Positions 52,257 through 60,506 of a stretch of DNA of 64,000 nt are shown in pieces. The DNA lies in assembly GCA_965203685.1 (NCBI GenBank), contig OZ241908.1, forward strand, positions 5,766,001 to 5,830,000, read 5' to 3'. Source of the stretch: VXYL01 sp965203685 (GTDB lineage Bacteria > Pseudomonadota > Gammaproteobacteria > Pseudomonadales > Azotimanducaceae). Every line of letters starts with the position of its first letter. Within the stretch, counting starts at the first letter, position 1. The notes under the pieces are model-generated. The model saw nothing but the letters and a program-made list of their open reading frames with translations. It made no database searches and was not told the DNA's origin. The position numbers and the translations under genes were made by a program.

Positions 52257-52368
52257 GTCCCTCTCCTTGTTCGCAGGTTTCGCTTCACGTTGCGCGCTTC
52301 GCTGGCCGCCGTCAACCGCCGGGAGCATTCACCGTACAATCGGACAGGAATCGCTAAGGGGAAGCGTC

Positions 52369-53376
52369 ATGGAACACCGCAACTTCGGCAACACGGACCT
52401 CGAATGTTCGGCAGTTGGCTTCGGGACATGGGAGATGGGCACGACCCAGTACGGGGAGATCGACATCCAGGAGGCCGTGCGTGCGGTGGAGATGGCCGTC
52501 GACCACGGCATCACGCTGTTCGACACCGCGGAGGTTTACGGCCCCTACACGTCCGAAGAGCTTCTCGCGAGGGGGTTGGGATCACGGCGCGGTGACGTGG
52601 TGGTCGTGACCAAGGTCGGTTTCGCCTACAAGGACGATGCGAATGCGCGCGGACCGGCGGCGGTCGCCGGCCGGGATGCGTCCGCCGCGCACATCACAGC
52701 CCACACCGAGGGCTGCTTGCGCCGCCTCGACACGGACTTCCTCGACCTCTTGCTGATCCACTGGCCGGATCACAAGACCCCGCACGACGAGACCATCGGC
52801 GCGCTCGAAGCCATGAAGGAGGCGGGGAAGATCCGCCACTACGGCGTGTCGAACTACGACGTGCCCATGATGGCGGCGTGCGAAGAGCACGGCCATCTGA
52901 CCGCCAACCAGGTGGGCTACCATATGTTCGACCGCCGCATGGAGGCGGCCGTTCTGCCGTACTGCCAGGACAACGGCATCGGCTACATGGCCTACGGCAG
53001 TCTCGGCTTCGGCTTGCTCACGGGTGCCTTCACGCCCGATACCACGTTCGTGGACTGGGACTGGCGCAGCGGCGGCAAGGCGTTCGGACTGCCGCTGTTC
53101 GAAGGCGAGCACTTCCAGGCGGAACTGCGCGTGGTCGAGAAACTCAAGGAGTTCGCGGGCGATCACGGTCGATCCGTGGCCCAGCTTGCGATCGCCTGGC
53201 TGCTTGGCAACCCAGCGGTCACCGTGGGACTCGTCGGCATGCGCAACGAGCGCGAACTGACCGAGAACGTCGCAGCCGCCGATTGGCGCTTGAGCGACGA
53301 CGATCGACGCGCCATCGATGAGATCTTCGCCGCCGAAGGCGTGCCGACCTACGTGGACGCGAAACAAGCTGCCTGA
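52369..53376 (+). CDS. Aldo/keto reductase
   Basis: This 335-residue NADPH-dependent oxidoreductase starts at the ATG at 52369 with AAGGGGAAG upstream. The catalytic tetrad is seen: Asp and Tyr in LFDTAEVYGPYTSEE, Lys in VVVTKVGF, His in LLLIHWPD. The C-terminal half has the NADP-binding GVSNYDVPMM and AWLLGNPAVTVGLVGMRN. It reduces aldehydes or ketones, or oxidises sugars. It diverges from the cupin gene and precedes a membrane protein gene by 11 bp. Confidence 0.93.
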   Translation: MEHRNFGNTDLECSAVGFGTWEMGTTQYGEIDIQEAVRAVEMAVDHGITLFDTAEVYGPYTSEELLARGLGSRRGDVVVVTKVGFAYKDDANARGPAAVAGRDASAAHITAHTEGCLRRLDTDFLDLLLIHWPDHKTPHDETIGALEAMKEAGKIRHYGVSNYDVPMMAACEEHGHLTANQVGYHMFDRRMEAAVLPYCQDNGIGYMAYGSLGFGLLTGAFTPDTTFVDWDWRSGGKAFGLPLFEGEHFQAELRVVEKLKEFAGDHGRSVAQLAIAWLLGNPAVTVGLVGMRNERELTENVAAADWRLSDDDRRAIDEIFAAEGVPTYVDAKQAA

Positions 53377-53387
53377 GGGAGCAGCCG

Positions 53388-54017
53388 ATGTTCGGCCGCT
53401 ACCTTCGCATGCTGGAACGGGCGCCGCTCTGGCTCTGCATCGCGCTCGCGTTGGCGTCGACGGCGATCTGGTGGGGTCTCACGCACGAGACAGCGCCGTG
53501 GAACTCCAACGAGACGTTTGTCTACGTCGTCCTTTGGTCCACCGGTGCCGTGTACAGCGTACTCGTGCTGTTCCGCTACGTCTCGGGTGGCCGCCGTCTT
53601 GCGGTCGTGGCTGGCGCGGGCGTGTTCAGCTATTGGCTGGGCGTGCAGATCGCCTTCACACCGCTCCCCTGGGTGTTGGCCAACACGGCAATCGCAGGCG
53701 TGGTCACGGCGCTGTTCGTCGGCTATGTCGTGGCGAGGCTCGGCACGCTCCGGCTCACCGGCCGCACGGTCGCAATGCTGGCCGGCGCGGGAGTCATCGG
53801 CGGCGCCGTCATCGGTTGGTCGGGCGGCACCGAACCATTTGGGGGCCCTATTTTCCCGGACTCCCCTGGCCTTGAGCCGGGAGAAGATGCGGACGAGGAC
53901 GGCTCGGGCTGGGAAGGGGTGGCGTACGTCGCAGGACATGGCCTGTGGCAAGTGCTGACCTGCGTTGCGCTGTATTTCTCGCCGCACGATCCCCCCGAGC
54001 CTGTTGCAGAGACCTAG
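53388..54017 (+). CDS. Hypothetical integral membrane protein
   Basis: This 209-residue protein has about five membrane helices (LWLCIALALASTAIWWGL, FVYVVLWSTGAVYSVLVLF, LAVVAGAGVFSYWLGVQIAF, ANTAIAGVVTALFVGYVV, TVAMLAGAGVIGGAVIGW). A soluble acidic segment of about 25 residues (EPGEDADEDGSG) and a final helical stretch follow. No family is recognised. It follows the aldo-keto reductase by 11 bp and overlaps the rluB stop region by 4 nt on the other strand. Confidence 0.62.
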   Translation: MFGRYLRMLERAPLWLCIALALASTAIWWGLTHETAPWNSNETFVYVVLWSTGAVYSVLVLFRYVSGGRRLAVVAGAGVFSYWLGVQIAFTPLPWVLANTAIAGVVTALFVGYVVARLGTLRLTGRTVAMLAGAGVIGGAVIGWSGGTEPFGGPIFPDSPGLEPGEDADEDGSGWEGVAYVAGHGLWQVLTCVALYFSPHDPPEPVAET

Positions 54018-54853
54018 CCTGTCTCTCGGGGTCGGAGTTCGGGATAGGGGATGAGCATGGATCGCCCCTTCGTCCGGTCGCCGCGTCCCCTCGATTGCCC
54101 TTTCTTGAGCGGCGGCGCCTGCTCCCCGACGCCGACAATGCGTTGTAGTTCTACGACATCGTCGACGCGCATTTCCTCCCACGCGCCGCGCGGCAGCCAG
54201 GGCGGGAGGATCACCGGACCGTAGCGGACACGCTTCAGCCGCGTGACCTTGAGCCGCTGGGTCGCGAACAACTCGCGGACTTCGCGGTTGCGACCCTCCA
54301 TGAGCACGACGTGGTACCAGTGGTTCGTGCCGCGGCCGTCGTAGTAGCGGATGTCGCTGAATGACTCGGTTCGGCCGCCGACTGCCACGCCGGCCTTGAG
54401 TGCTGCCTCGGCCTCAGGCTCGAGTGTGCCGTTGACGCGCACGGCGTATTCGCGGTCGATGCCCGTGGAAGGGTGCATCAGGCGATTGGCGAGTGCGCCA
54501 TTATTAGTCAGCAACAGCAGCCCGGTCGTCTGGATGTCCAGGCGGCCGACGGAGATCCAGCGACCGGTGCGCAGCGAGGGCAGCTCGTCGAACACAGACG
54601 TCCTGCGCTCGGGATCATTGCGCGAGACGATGACGCCGGCACGTTTGTTGAGTACGAGGACGCGCGTCCGGGCGGCCGGACCACGGTCGAGCTTGCGTCC
54701 ATCGACGCTGATCTCGTCATCCGCCTCGACCCGGTCGCCGAGCTTGGCGGCACGGCCGTTGACGCCGACACGCCCCGCGGTGATCCACTTCTCCATGGCC
54801 CGCCGCGACCCCAGCCCGCGGTCGGCCAGGACCTTCTGCAGTTTTTCGCTCAT
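54014..54853 (-). CDS. rluB: 23S rRNA pseudouridine synthase RluB
   Basis: This 279-residue enzyme makes pseudouridine at position 2605 of 23S rRNA in E. coli. The N-terminal S4 RNA-binding domain is clear (QKVLADRGLGSRRAMEKWI, then VGVNGRAAKLGDRVEADDEI). The catalytic domain has the motif VGRLDIQTTGLLLLTNNG with the key Asp, and then MLMEGRNREVRELF-like text. It lies downstream of scpB and trpS in the order expected for gammaproteobacteria. Confidence 0.93.
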   Translation of the reverse strand: MSEKLQKVLADRGLGSRRAMEKWITAGRVGVNGRAAKLGDRVEADDEISVDGRKLDRGPAARTRVLVLNKRAGVIVSRNDPERRTSVFDELPSLRTGRWISVGRLDIQTTGLLLLTNNGALANRLMHPSTGIDREYAVRVNGTLEPEAEAALKAGVAVGGRTESFSDIRYYDGRGTNHWYHVVLMEGRNREVRELFATQRLKVTRLKRVRYGPVILPPWLPRGAWEEMRVDDVVELQRIVGVGEQAPPLKKGQSRGRGDRTKGRSMLIPYPELRPRETG

Positions 54854-54871
54854 GGGCGTCGAGCGCGGCGG

Positions 54872-55504
54872 TTACTGGTCTGCGATGGGGAGTTGGACGA
54901 CTTCCGCGAGAGGTCGGGCGTCGCCGGTTACCTCGCCTTGTGCATCTTCCGGACCCTGTGTGGTCACGAAGGATTGAAGCTCATCGAACGGCGGCAACTC
55001 GTCGAGGCTTTGCAGGTTGAAGTCGTCGAGGAACCTCCGGGTTGTGCCGTAGAGCGTCGGTCGACCGGGCGTCTCGCGCTGGCCGACGGCCTGGATCCAG
55101 CCCCGCTCGGACAGCGTGCGCATGATCGAAGAACTGACCGCAACGCCGCGCACCTGCTCGATGTCGCCCCGGGTGACGGGTTGACGGTAGACGATCAACG
55201 CCAGGGTCTCGAGGAGCGCGCGCGAATAGCGCGGTGGTCGTTCGTCAAATAGGCGGCTGACCCACGGGCTGAACTCTTGGCGCACCTGGAAGCGGAAGCC
55301 GCTCGCCACCCGCACCAGTTCATAGCCGCGTCCTGTGCTGCGACGGTCGAGGGCGTCCAAGGCTTCGCGGACCAGGGTTTGCGCACCTCGCTCGTCGAGT
55401 TCGTCGGCCGTGAAGAGGTTCCCGAGCCGGGCGATGCTGACCGGGCCGTCGGCGGCGAGGAGCGCCGCTTCGACGATCCGTTCCACTTGATCGGGGTGGA
55501 TCAT
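54872..55504 (-). CDS. scpB: Segregation and condensation protein ScpB
   Basis: This 210-residue protein is the winged-helix partner of ScpA and SMC in the condensin-like complex that organises the chromosome. The family pattern is visible: VERIVEAALLAADGPVSIAR at the start, SRALLETLALIVYRQPVTRG with the winged helix, and GWIQAVGQRETPGRPTLYGTT. It overlaps the scpA stop by 4 nt (ATGA) and lies upstream of rluB. Confidence 0.94.
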   Translation of the reverse strand: MIHPDQVERIVEAALLAADGPVSIARLGNLFTADELDERGAQTLVREALDALDRRSTGRGYELVRVASGFRFQVRQEFSPWVSRLFDERPPRYSRALLETLALIVYRQPVTRGDIEQVRGVAVSSSIMRTLSERGWIQAVGQRETPGRPTLYGTTRRFLDDFNLQSLDELPPFDELQSFVTTQGPEDAQGEVTGDARPLAEVVQLPIADQ

Positions 55505-56334
55505 GAGGTTTCGTCGTGGGCTTGGGGCGTGCGCACGTAGATGGGTGAGAACGCCGCGTTCTGCACGAGTTCCACGAGTGCCTCTCGGGCTAGCTCCAGG
55601 AGGGCGAGGAAGGTCACCACGACCCCGTGGCGGCCTTCGCGCGGGTCGAACAGGGCGTCGAAGGCGACGAACCCGGAGGCGGTGTTGACCCGGCTGAGGA
55701 TGTCGGACATGCGCTCGCGAACCGACAGGCCTTCGAGTTGGACGGCGTGGACTTGATGGAGGTCGGCACGACGCAGCACCTCGGCCAGGGCCACCATGAG
55801 TTCCTTGAGGTCGACCGTCGGCTGCACGCGATGCTTGACCAACTCCGGCTTGCCGGCGTGGGCGCCAAACAGGTCGCGGTCTTGGCGGGGCAGTTCGTCG
55901 AGGTTCTCGGCCGCGCGCTTGATTCGCTCGTATTCCTGTAGGCGCCGCACGAGTTCGGCGCGCGGATCCTCCTCCTCGTCGTCGGTGGCCGGTTGCGGCA
56001 GCAGCAGGCGCGATTTGATCTCGGCGAGCATCGCCGCCATCAGCAGGTATTCGCCGGCGAGGTCGAGCTTGAGCGCCTTCATCAGGTCGATGTAGTGCAG
56101 GTATTGCTCGGTGACCTCGGCGACCTCGATGTCGAGGATGTCCAGGTTCTGACGTCGGATCAGGTACAGCAGCAGATCCAGCGGGCCTTCGAACGCCTCG
56201 AGGAACACTTCGAGCGCATCCGGCGGGATGTAGAGGTCGGCGGGAAGTTGCTCGACGACCTTGCCGTCGATCAGCGCGACCACGTTGTCGCGCCTTGCGC
56301 GGGCGGCGTCGAGGCGGCTGGGCGCGTCGCTCAT
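55501..56334 (-). CDS. scpA: Segregation and condensation protein ScpA
   Basis: This 277-residue kleisin bridges the SMC heads. Family sequence: LEVFLEAFEGPLDLLLYLIR at about residues 40-60, NLDILDIEVAEVTEQYLHYI, and EYLLMAAMLAEIKSRLLLP. The open frame extends further upstream but is only coding from the ATG at 56334, which overlaps the trpS stop by 4 nt. The two condensin genes and trpS thus form one operon with translational coupling. Confidence 0.94.
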   Translation of the reverse strand: MSDAPSRLDAARARRDNVVALIDGKVVEQLPADLYIPPDALEVFLEAFEGPLDLLLYLIRRQNLDILDIEVAEVTEQYLHYIDLMKALKLDLAGEYLLMAAMLAEIKSRLLLPQPATDDEEEDPRAELVRRLQEYERIKRAAENLDELPRQDRDLFGAHAGKPELVKHRVQPTVDLKELMVALAEVLRRADLHQVHAVQLEGLSVRERMSDILSRVNTASGFVAFDALFDPREGRHGVVVTFLALLELAREALVELVQNAAFSPIYVRTPQAHDETS

Positions 56335-57539
56335 CGGTGAACGATCCCCGTGGCGGCCTTCACGTCGTCTAGGGTCTCGCGCGCCGCGTCGCGCGCCCGC
56401 TCCGACCCTTCGCGCAGGATGGTGCGGACAGTGTCCGGGTCTTCGAACTGTTTTGCGCGCTCGATGATCGGCGCCTGCTCGCGGTTGATCGCGTCGATCA
56501 ACGGCCCCTTGCAGTCTATGCAGCCGATGCTGGCGCTCCGACATCCGTCGGCCGCCCAGGTCTTCACGTCGTCGTCCGAGTACACCGCGTGGAGGTCGAA
56601 GACCGGGCACTTCTCCGGATCCCCTGGGTCGGTGCGGCGCACCCGGGCCGGATCGGTGACCATCGTGCGCACCTTTTGTTCGACGACGTCGGGTTGTTCG
56701 CGCAGGCTTATGGCGTTGTTGTAGGACTTCGACATCTTGCGCCCGTCGAGGCCGGGCAGGACGGGCGCACTGGTCAACAATGCCTGCGGCTCGGGCAGAA
56801 TGACACGTCCGCCGCCGGCTAGGTAGCCTTGCAAGCGCTCGCGGTCGCCGATGGACAGGTTCTGCTGCGCGCCGAGCAACGCTTGCGCGCGTTGCAGCGC
56901 TTCGGTATCGCCCCGCTCGAGGTACTCGGTCCGGTCCCGGCGGTACTGCCGTGCCGCCTTCTTGCCCATCTTGCCGATGGCGTTTTCCGCGTGGGCTTCG
57001 AACTGGGGCTCGCGGCCGAAGATGAAATTGAATCGGCGGGCGATCTCTCGTGCGAGTTCGAGGTGGGCGACCTGGTCGCCGCCCACCGGCACCTTCCCCG
57101 CCCGATAGATCAGGACATCGGCGGTCTGCAAGACCGGATAGCCGAGGAAGCCGTAGGTCGACAGATCCTTGTCCGCAATGTTCGCCTGCTGGTCCTTGAA
57201 GGTCGGCATCCTTTCCAGCCAGCCGACCGGCGTCACCATGGACAACAGCACGTGCAGTTCGGCGTGCTCCGGAACCCGGCTCTGCACGAAGATCGTCGAT
57301 GCGGTTGGGCTTAGGCCGACGGCGAGCCAATCGACCACCATGTCGTGGGTGAACGCCTCGATGTCGACCGCATCTTGGTAGTGGGTCGTGAGGGCGTGGT
57401 AGTCCGCGACAAAGAAAAAGCAGTCGTACTGGTGCTGCAACCGTACCCAGTTCTTGAGCGCACCGTGATAGTGCCCGAGGTGCATCCGCCCGGTCGGTCG
57501 CATGCCCGACAAGACCCGTTGATCGGAGTCGATACTCAA
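56331..57539 (-). CDS. trpS: Tryptophanyl-tRNA synthetase
   Basis: This 402-residue class I tRNA synthetase attaches Trp to tRNA. The HIGH-type motif is in GRMHLGHYHG near the N-terminus, and the KMSKS motif in GRKMSKSYNN (about residue 270). The sequence is longer than E. coli TrpS (334) because of insertions around residues 160-240 (RDRTEYLERGDTEALQRAQA), which is seen in some proteobacteria. It lies at the head of the trpS-scpA-scpB group, downstream of the yciO-like gene after 85 bp. Confidence 0.94.
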   Translation of the reverse strand: MSIDSDQRVLSGMRPTGRMHLGHYHGALKNWVRLQHQYDCFFFVADYHALTTHYQDAVDIEAFTHDMVVDWLAVGLSPTASTIFVQSRVPEHAELHVLLSMVTPVGWLERMPTFKDQQANIADKDLSTYGFLGYPVLQTADVLIYRAGKVPVGGDQVAHLELAREIARRFNFIFGREPQFEAHAENAIGKMGKKAARQYRRDRTEYLERGDTEALQRAQALLGAQQNLSIGDRERLQGYLAGGGRVILPEPQALLTSAPVLPGLDGRKMSKSYNNAISLREQPDVVEQKVRTMVTDPARVRRTDPGDPEKCPVFDLHAVYSDDDVKTWAADGCRSASIGCIDCKGPLIDAINREQAPIIERAKQFEDPDTVRTILREGSERARDAARETLDDVKAATGIVHR

Positions 57540-57624
57540 GGGTTGAGGTCGAAGTTATGCGATGGCCGGCAGTATACCCCTCAAGCCGCGCGTCAGTAGC
57601 CGCGCTACTTACGGTTTGCGTTGT

Positions 57625-58233
57625 TTACAGCTCGCCTGCGCCTTGGCGGAGAACTTCCGCCTCACCGCTGGTCAGGTCCACCACCGTCGTTTGCCGGGGC
57701 CCGCCCGCGCCGCCGTCCACGATCACGTCGACGGCGTGTTCGAGTTGGGGCCGTCGGTCTTCGACGTCCGTGACCGGCATGTCCTCGTCCGGCAGGAGCA
57801 GCGTGGTCGACATCATCGGTTCGCTCAAGGCCCCGAGCAGGGCTTGCGCGATGGGGTGGCCGGGGACGCGCAAGCCGATCGTCCTGCGACGCTTGTGGAC
57901 CAGGCGTCGGGGCACTTCGCGGGTGGCGGGTAGCACGAATGTGAAAGGGCCGGGGAGGTAGCGGCGGATGACCCGGTAGCTGGCGTTGTCGACCCGTGCG
58001 TAGGTCGCAAGCTCCGAAAGGTCCCGACACACCAATGTGAAGTGGTGGTCGGGCGGCAGCCGGCGGATAGCACGAATGCGGTCGACAGCCTCCTTGTCGC
58101 CGAGGTGGCATCCGATCGCGTAGGTGGAGTCGGTCGGGTAGACGATGACGCCGCCGTCGCGAACGATCTCGGCCGCCCGGTTGACGAGGCGGCCTTGTGG
58201 GTGCGTGGGGTGAACCCTTAAGTACTGGCTCAC
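57625..58233 (-). CDS. yciO: YciO/YrdC/Sua5-family protein
   Basis: This 202-residue protein matches the YrdC-like fold: GGVIVYPTDSTYAIGCHLGD and the nucleotide-binding RLPPDHHFTLVCRDLSELA near residues 55-75. YrdC/Sua5 enzymes make threonylcarbamoyl-AMP for tRNA modification; the YciO subgroup is less studied and its activity is debated. It overlaps the C13-peptidase gene by 4 nt and leads into trpS. Neighbour order supports YciO over TsaC. Confidence 0.88.
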   Translation of the reverse strand: MSQYLRVHPTHPQGRLVNRAAEIVRDGGVIVYPTDSTYAIGCHLGDKEAVDRIRAIRRLPPDHHFTLVCRDLSELATYARVDNASYRVIRRYLPGPFTFVLPATREVPRRLVHKRRRTIGLRVPGHPIAQALLGALSEPMMSTTLLLPDEDMPVTDVEDRRPQLEHAVDVIVDGGAGGPRQTTVVDLTSGEAEVLRQGAGEL

Positions 58234-59585
58234 GGGAGCATGGTGGCGATTTCCTCGCCGACCCAGATCTGCGGCTCGGACGGGGTGAGGTCTTCGCTCG
58301 CTTCCTTGTCGCGCACGATCTCGACCGCCCGGGCGAAAGCGCCTTCGAAGTCCGGCAAGCGCGCGGGGCTTGCCCCCGGCGAGACAAAATCGCCCAGGCT
58401 GTCCCGGTAGAAGGCCTCTCCGAAGTACGTGTACTCCCGGCCGTGTTCGCAGCCAAAGGACTGCCGGTCGTCTCTCGCAGCCGTGATGACCAGTGTCCGC
58501 GGGGATTTCAACGCCTCGACGAACCCGCCGGAGTAGCAGGCGGAGACCACGACCACGCGCCAGGGGGGATCGGCGCTCGCGACGATTTCGCCGAGTTCGT
58601 CGGCGGAGATGTCGTTCAAGCCGAGGTTTTCGAAGTAAACGCTCAGTTCGTGGTCGCTCGAGCCATGGGATGTCAGGTGCAGGAACAGGAGATCCTCGGG
58701 GCCCATCTTCTCGGAAACCCCGCGGAGCACGGTCTCGAGGTTGTGCGCATTGGCCACCGGCAACTCGTCGACCGTGTCGCGACTGTTGATCAAGAGTGCC
58801 GTCCGGCCCGTCGCGCCAAGCTTGCGGCTGAACAGTTCCTCGATGTGCTTCACCTCGTTCTCGAACACGTTCTGCGCGGAATACGGCGCGAAGCCGACGA
58901 AGTACGTATCACGGACGTCCGGCAACGACGGCAGCACGGCGTCGAGTGCCTCGGCGACCAGTAGCTCCTGCCTGGTGTACGTCTCCTCGATGTTCAGTTT
59001 CTCGGGGCGATCGTCGGCGACAGGGTTGAACAGCGGAAACGGTCTGACGAGTTGCGCCGTGCCCCACAGCGCTCCGCCGGTGATCGCGGTGATGATGATG
59101 CGCCGCACGATGGGTCCGTCGAGTTCGCGCAGCAGGGCGCGCAGGAGTGCCGCCAGGCAGACGAAGTACAGGCCATGTGTGAGCCACCCCCACTCGGTCA
59201 GGGCAACCACCGGGAGAAGCGCGATACGGATCGTCTCGATCATCGGCAGCGCGGTGAGCAAAGCGGGAAGCGAGATCCGTCTGCTCGACAGGGCGGCCAG
59301 GAAGAGGACGGCCGTTTGCACGAACAACGTCGTCAGCAACGTGTACAGGCCCCAACGGTAGAACTCGACACCGTCGGCCTTCGCCGCGACGGCGATGTAG
59401 CCGGCCGCGAAAGCGACGACGAGGAGCAAGGCCACCGCGATAGCCACAACGCGCGCGTCCCCGCTGAACCGCGCGTTCAACGAAACGGGGACGAACAGCC
59501 TGAGCGCGACGAGGACGTCGTGGCCGACGCTAGGCAGCCCCTTGCCACGTGGCGGAAGGGCTTCGTGACCAACGAACGCTGTCAC
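58230..59585 (-). CDS. Membrane-anchored C13-family (legumain/caspase-fold) peptidase
   Basis: This 451-residue protein begins with a GTG at 59585. The first 190 residues hold about five membrane helices (AVALLLVVAFAAGYIAVAA, YTLLTTLFVQTAVLFLAAL and others). Residues 200-440 form a clan CD cysteine peptidase with the catalytic His in LHLTSHGSSD (about His307) and Cys in VVVVSACYSGGF (about Cys350), characteristic of peptidase C13. The soluble part most likely faces the periplasm or cytoplasm beside the membrane. It overlaps the yciO gene by 4 nt. The substrate and role are unknown. Confidence 0.85.
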   Translation of the reverse strand: MTAFVGHEALPPRGKGLPSVGHDVLVALRLFVPVSLNARFSGDARVVAIAVALLLVVAFAAGYIAVAAKADGVEFYRWGLYTLLTTLFVQTAVLFLAALSSRRISLPALLTALPMIETIRIALLPVVALTEWGWLTHGLYFVCLAALLRALLRELDGPIVRRIIITAITGGALWGTAQLVRPFPLFNPVADDRPEKLNIEETYTRQELLVAEALDAVLPSLPDVRDTYFVGFAPYSAQNVFENEVKHIEELFSRKLGATGRTALLINSRDTVDELPVANAHNLETVLRGVSEKMGPEDLLFLHLTSHGSSDHELSVYFENLGLNDISADELGEIVASADPPWRVVVVSACYSGGFVEALKSPRTLVITAARDDRQSFGCEHGREYTYFGEAFYRDSLGDFVSPGASPARLPDFEGAFARAVEIVRDKEASEDLTPSEPQIWVGEEIATMLP

Positions 59586-59600
59586 GGCGGGGTGGCCCGT

Positions 59601-59625
59601 GGTACGCGGACGTCCACGTCCGCAT
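59601..59625. repeat. Palindromic intergenic repeat, copy 8
   Basis: GGTACGCGGACGTCCACGTCCGCAT is the most regular copy and gives the consensus used for the family. It lies in the 53-bp gap between the TauD-type dioxygenase stop and the C13-peptidase start, on the same strand as both genes. Confidence 0.88.
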
Positions 59626-59638
59626 TCTTACTCTGGCG

Positions 59639-60451
59639 CTACCTCGGCTTCCCGCCCCTGACCACGATGCGGTGCATGATGCGCTGCTCGCTGTAGTCGC
59701 CGAGCGCGTAATGCATCACCGAGCGGTTGTCCCACAGCACGAGGTCGTTCAACTCCCAACGGTGACGGTAGACGAACTCCGGCCGGGTAGCATGGGCGAA
59801 GAGCTTGAACAGCAGGCGCTCGCTCTCTGCCTCGGGCAGATCGCAGATGTATTTCGTGAAGTTGCCGTTCACGTAGAGCGCGGGCTCGCCCGTCTCGTCG
59901 TGCGTTCGGACCACCGGGTGGACCGAGTCCTCGACATCGGGACCGAACACCTTACCCGTGTGGAATGCGCGCAAATGTGCGATCTGCCCCTTGGTCGCGT
60001 CGGCGAGCGTTTCATAGGCGAGGTGCTGATTGGCGAATGCCGTGTCGCCGCCGGTCGACGGCAGCCGCTGGGCGTGCAAGGCGGTGATGATCGGCGGCGT
60101 ATGGTGCCAGGTCATGTCCGAATGCCAGCCACCGCCGAACGGATGGACACCGGGGGCGAACTTGAACATCCGGTCTCGGCCACCGATGAATTGCACGTAG
60201 TCGGTGTCGCGGTGCTTGGTCGCCGGATGGGTGAGAAGGTCGCCCCAGCGGCGGCCGAAGGCTTCGAGCTCGAGGGCAGCGAGGTGTTGATCGGGCAGCA
60301 CCAGGAGGTGGTGCTCGAGGAGCAGTTCGCGCAACTCGACGATGGTGTCGCGTCCAGCGTCGCGAGCGAGGTCGATGCCCTCCACGCGGGCACCCAACGC
60401 GACGCTGGCGCGCTCCACACTCAGTTGTACGTTCTCAGCGACTTCGGCCAT
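59639..60451 (-). CDS. TauD/TfdA-family Fe(II)/2-oxoglutarate dioxygenase
   Basis: This 270-residue oxygenase has the HxD metal motif in GGGWHSDMTW (about residue 109), the distal His in RSVMHYAL near residue 253, and the 2-oxoglutarate Arg in QRIMHRIVVRG. This matches taurine/alpha-ketoglutarate dioxygenases and 2,4-D dioxygenase relatives, which release sulfite or cleave ethers after hydroxylation. Sulfite from a TauD-like step could feed UDP-sulfoquinovose synthesis, but that link is only speculative. It lies 55 bp downstream of the GPH-family transporter gene on the same strand. Confidence 0.92.
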   Translation of the reverse strand: MAEVAENVQLSVERASVALGARVEGIDLARDAGRDTIVELRELLLEHHLLVLPDQHLAALELEAFGRRWGDLLTHPATKHRDTDYVQFIGGRDRMFKFAPGVHPFGGGWHSDMTWHHTPPIITALHAQRLPSTGGDTAFANQHLAYETLADATKGQIAHLRAFHTGKVFGPDVEDSVHPVVRTHDETGEPALYVNGNFTKYICDLPEAESERLLFKLFAHATRPEFVYRHRWELNDLVLWDNRSVMHYALGDYSEQRIMHRIVVRGGKPR

Positions 60452-60506
60452 GGCTCAGCCTCGCACGTTTACGAGCAAGGAATCGTCGTTCGTGGGCGTA
60501 GCGTCG

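Noticed and set aside
55501..57330. 609-codon minus-strand frame as an extended ScpA
   Set aside because: Upstream of 56334 it is the out-of-frame shadow of trpS; the ATG at 56334 with ATGA overlap is the better start.
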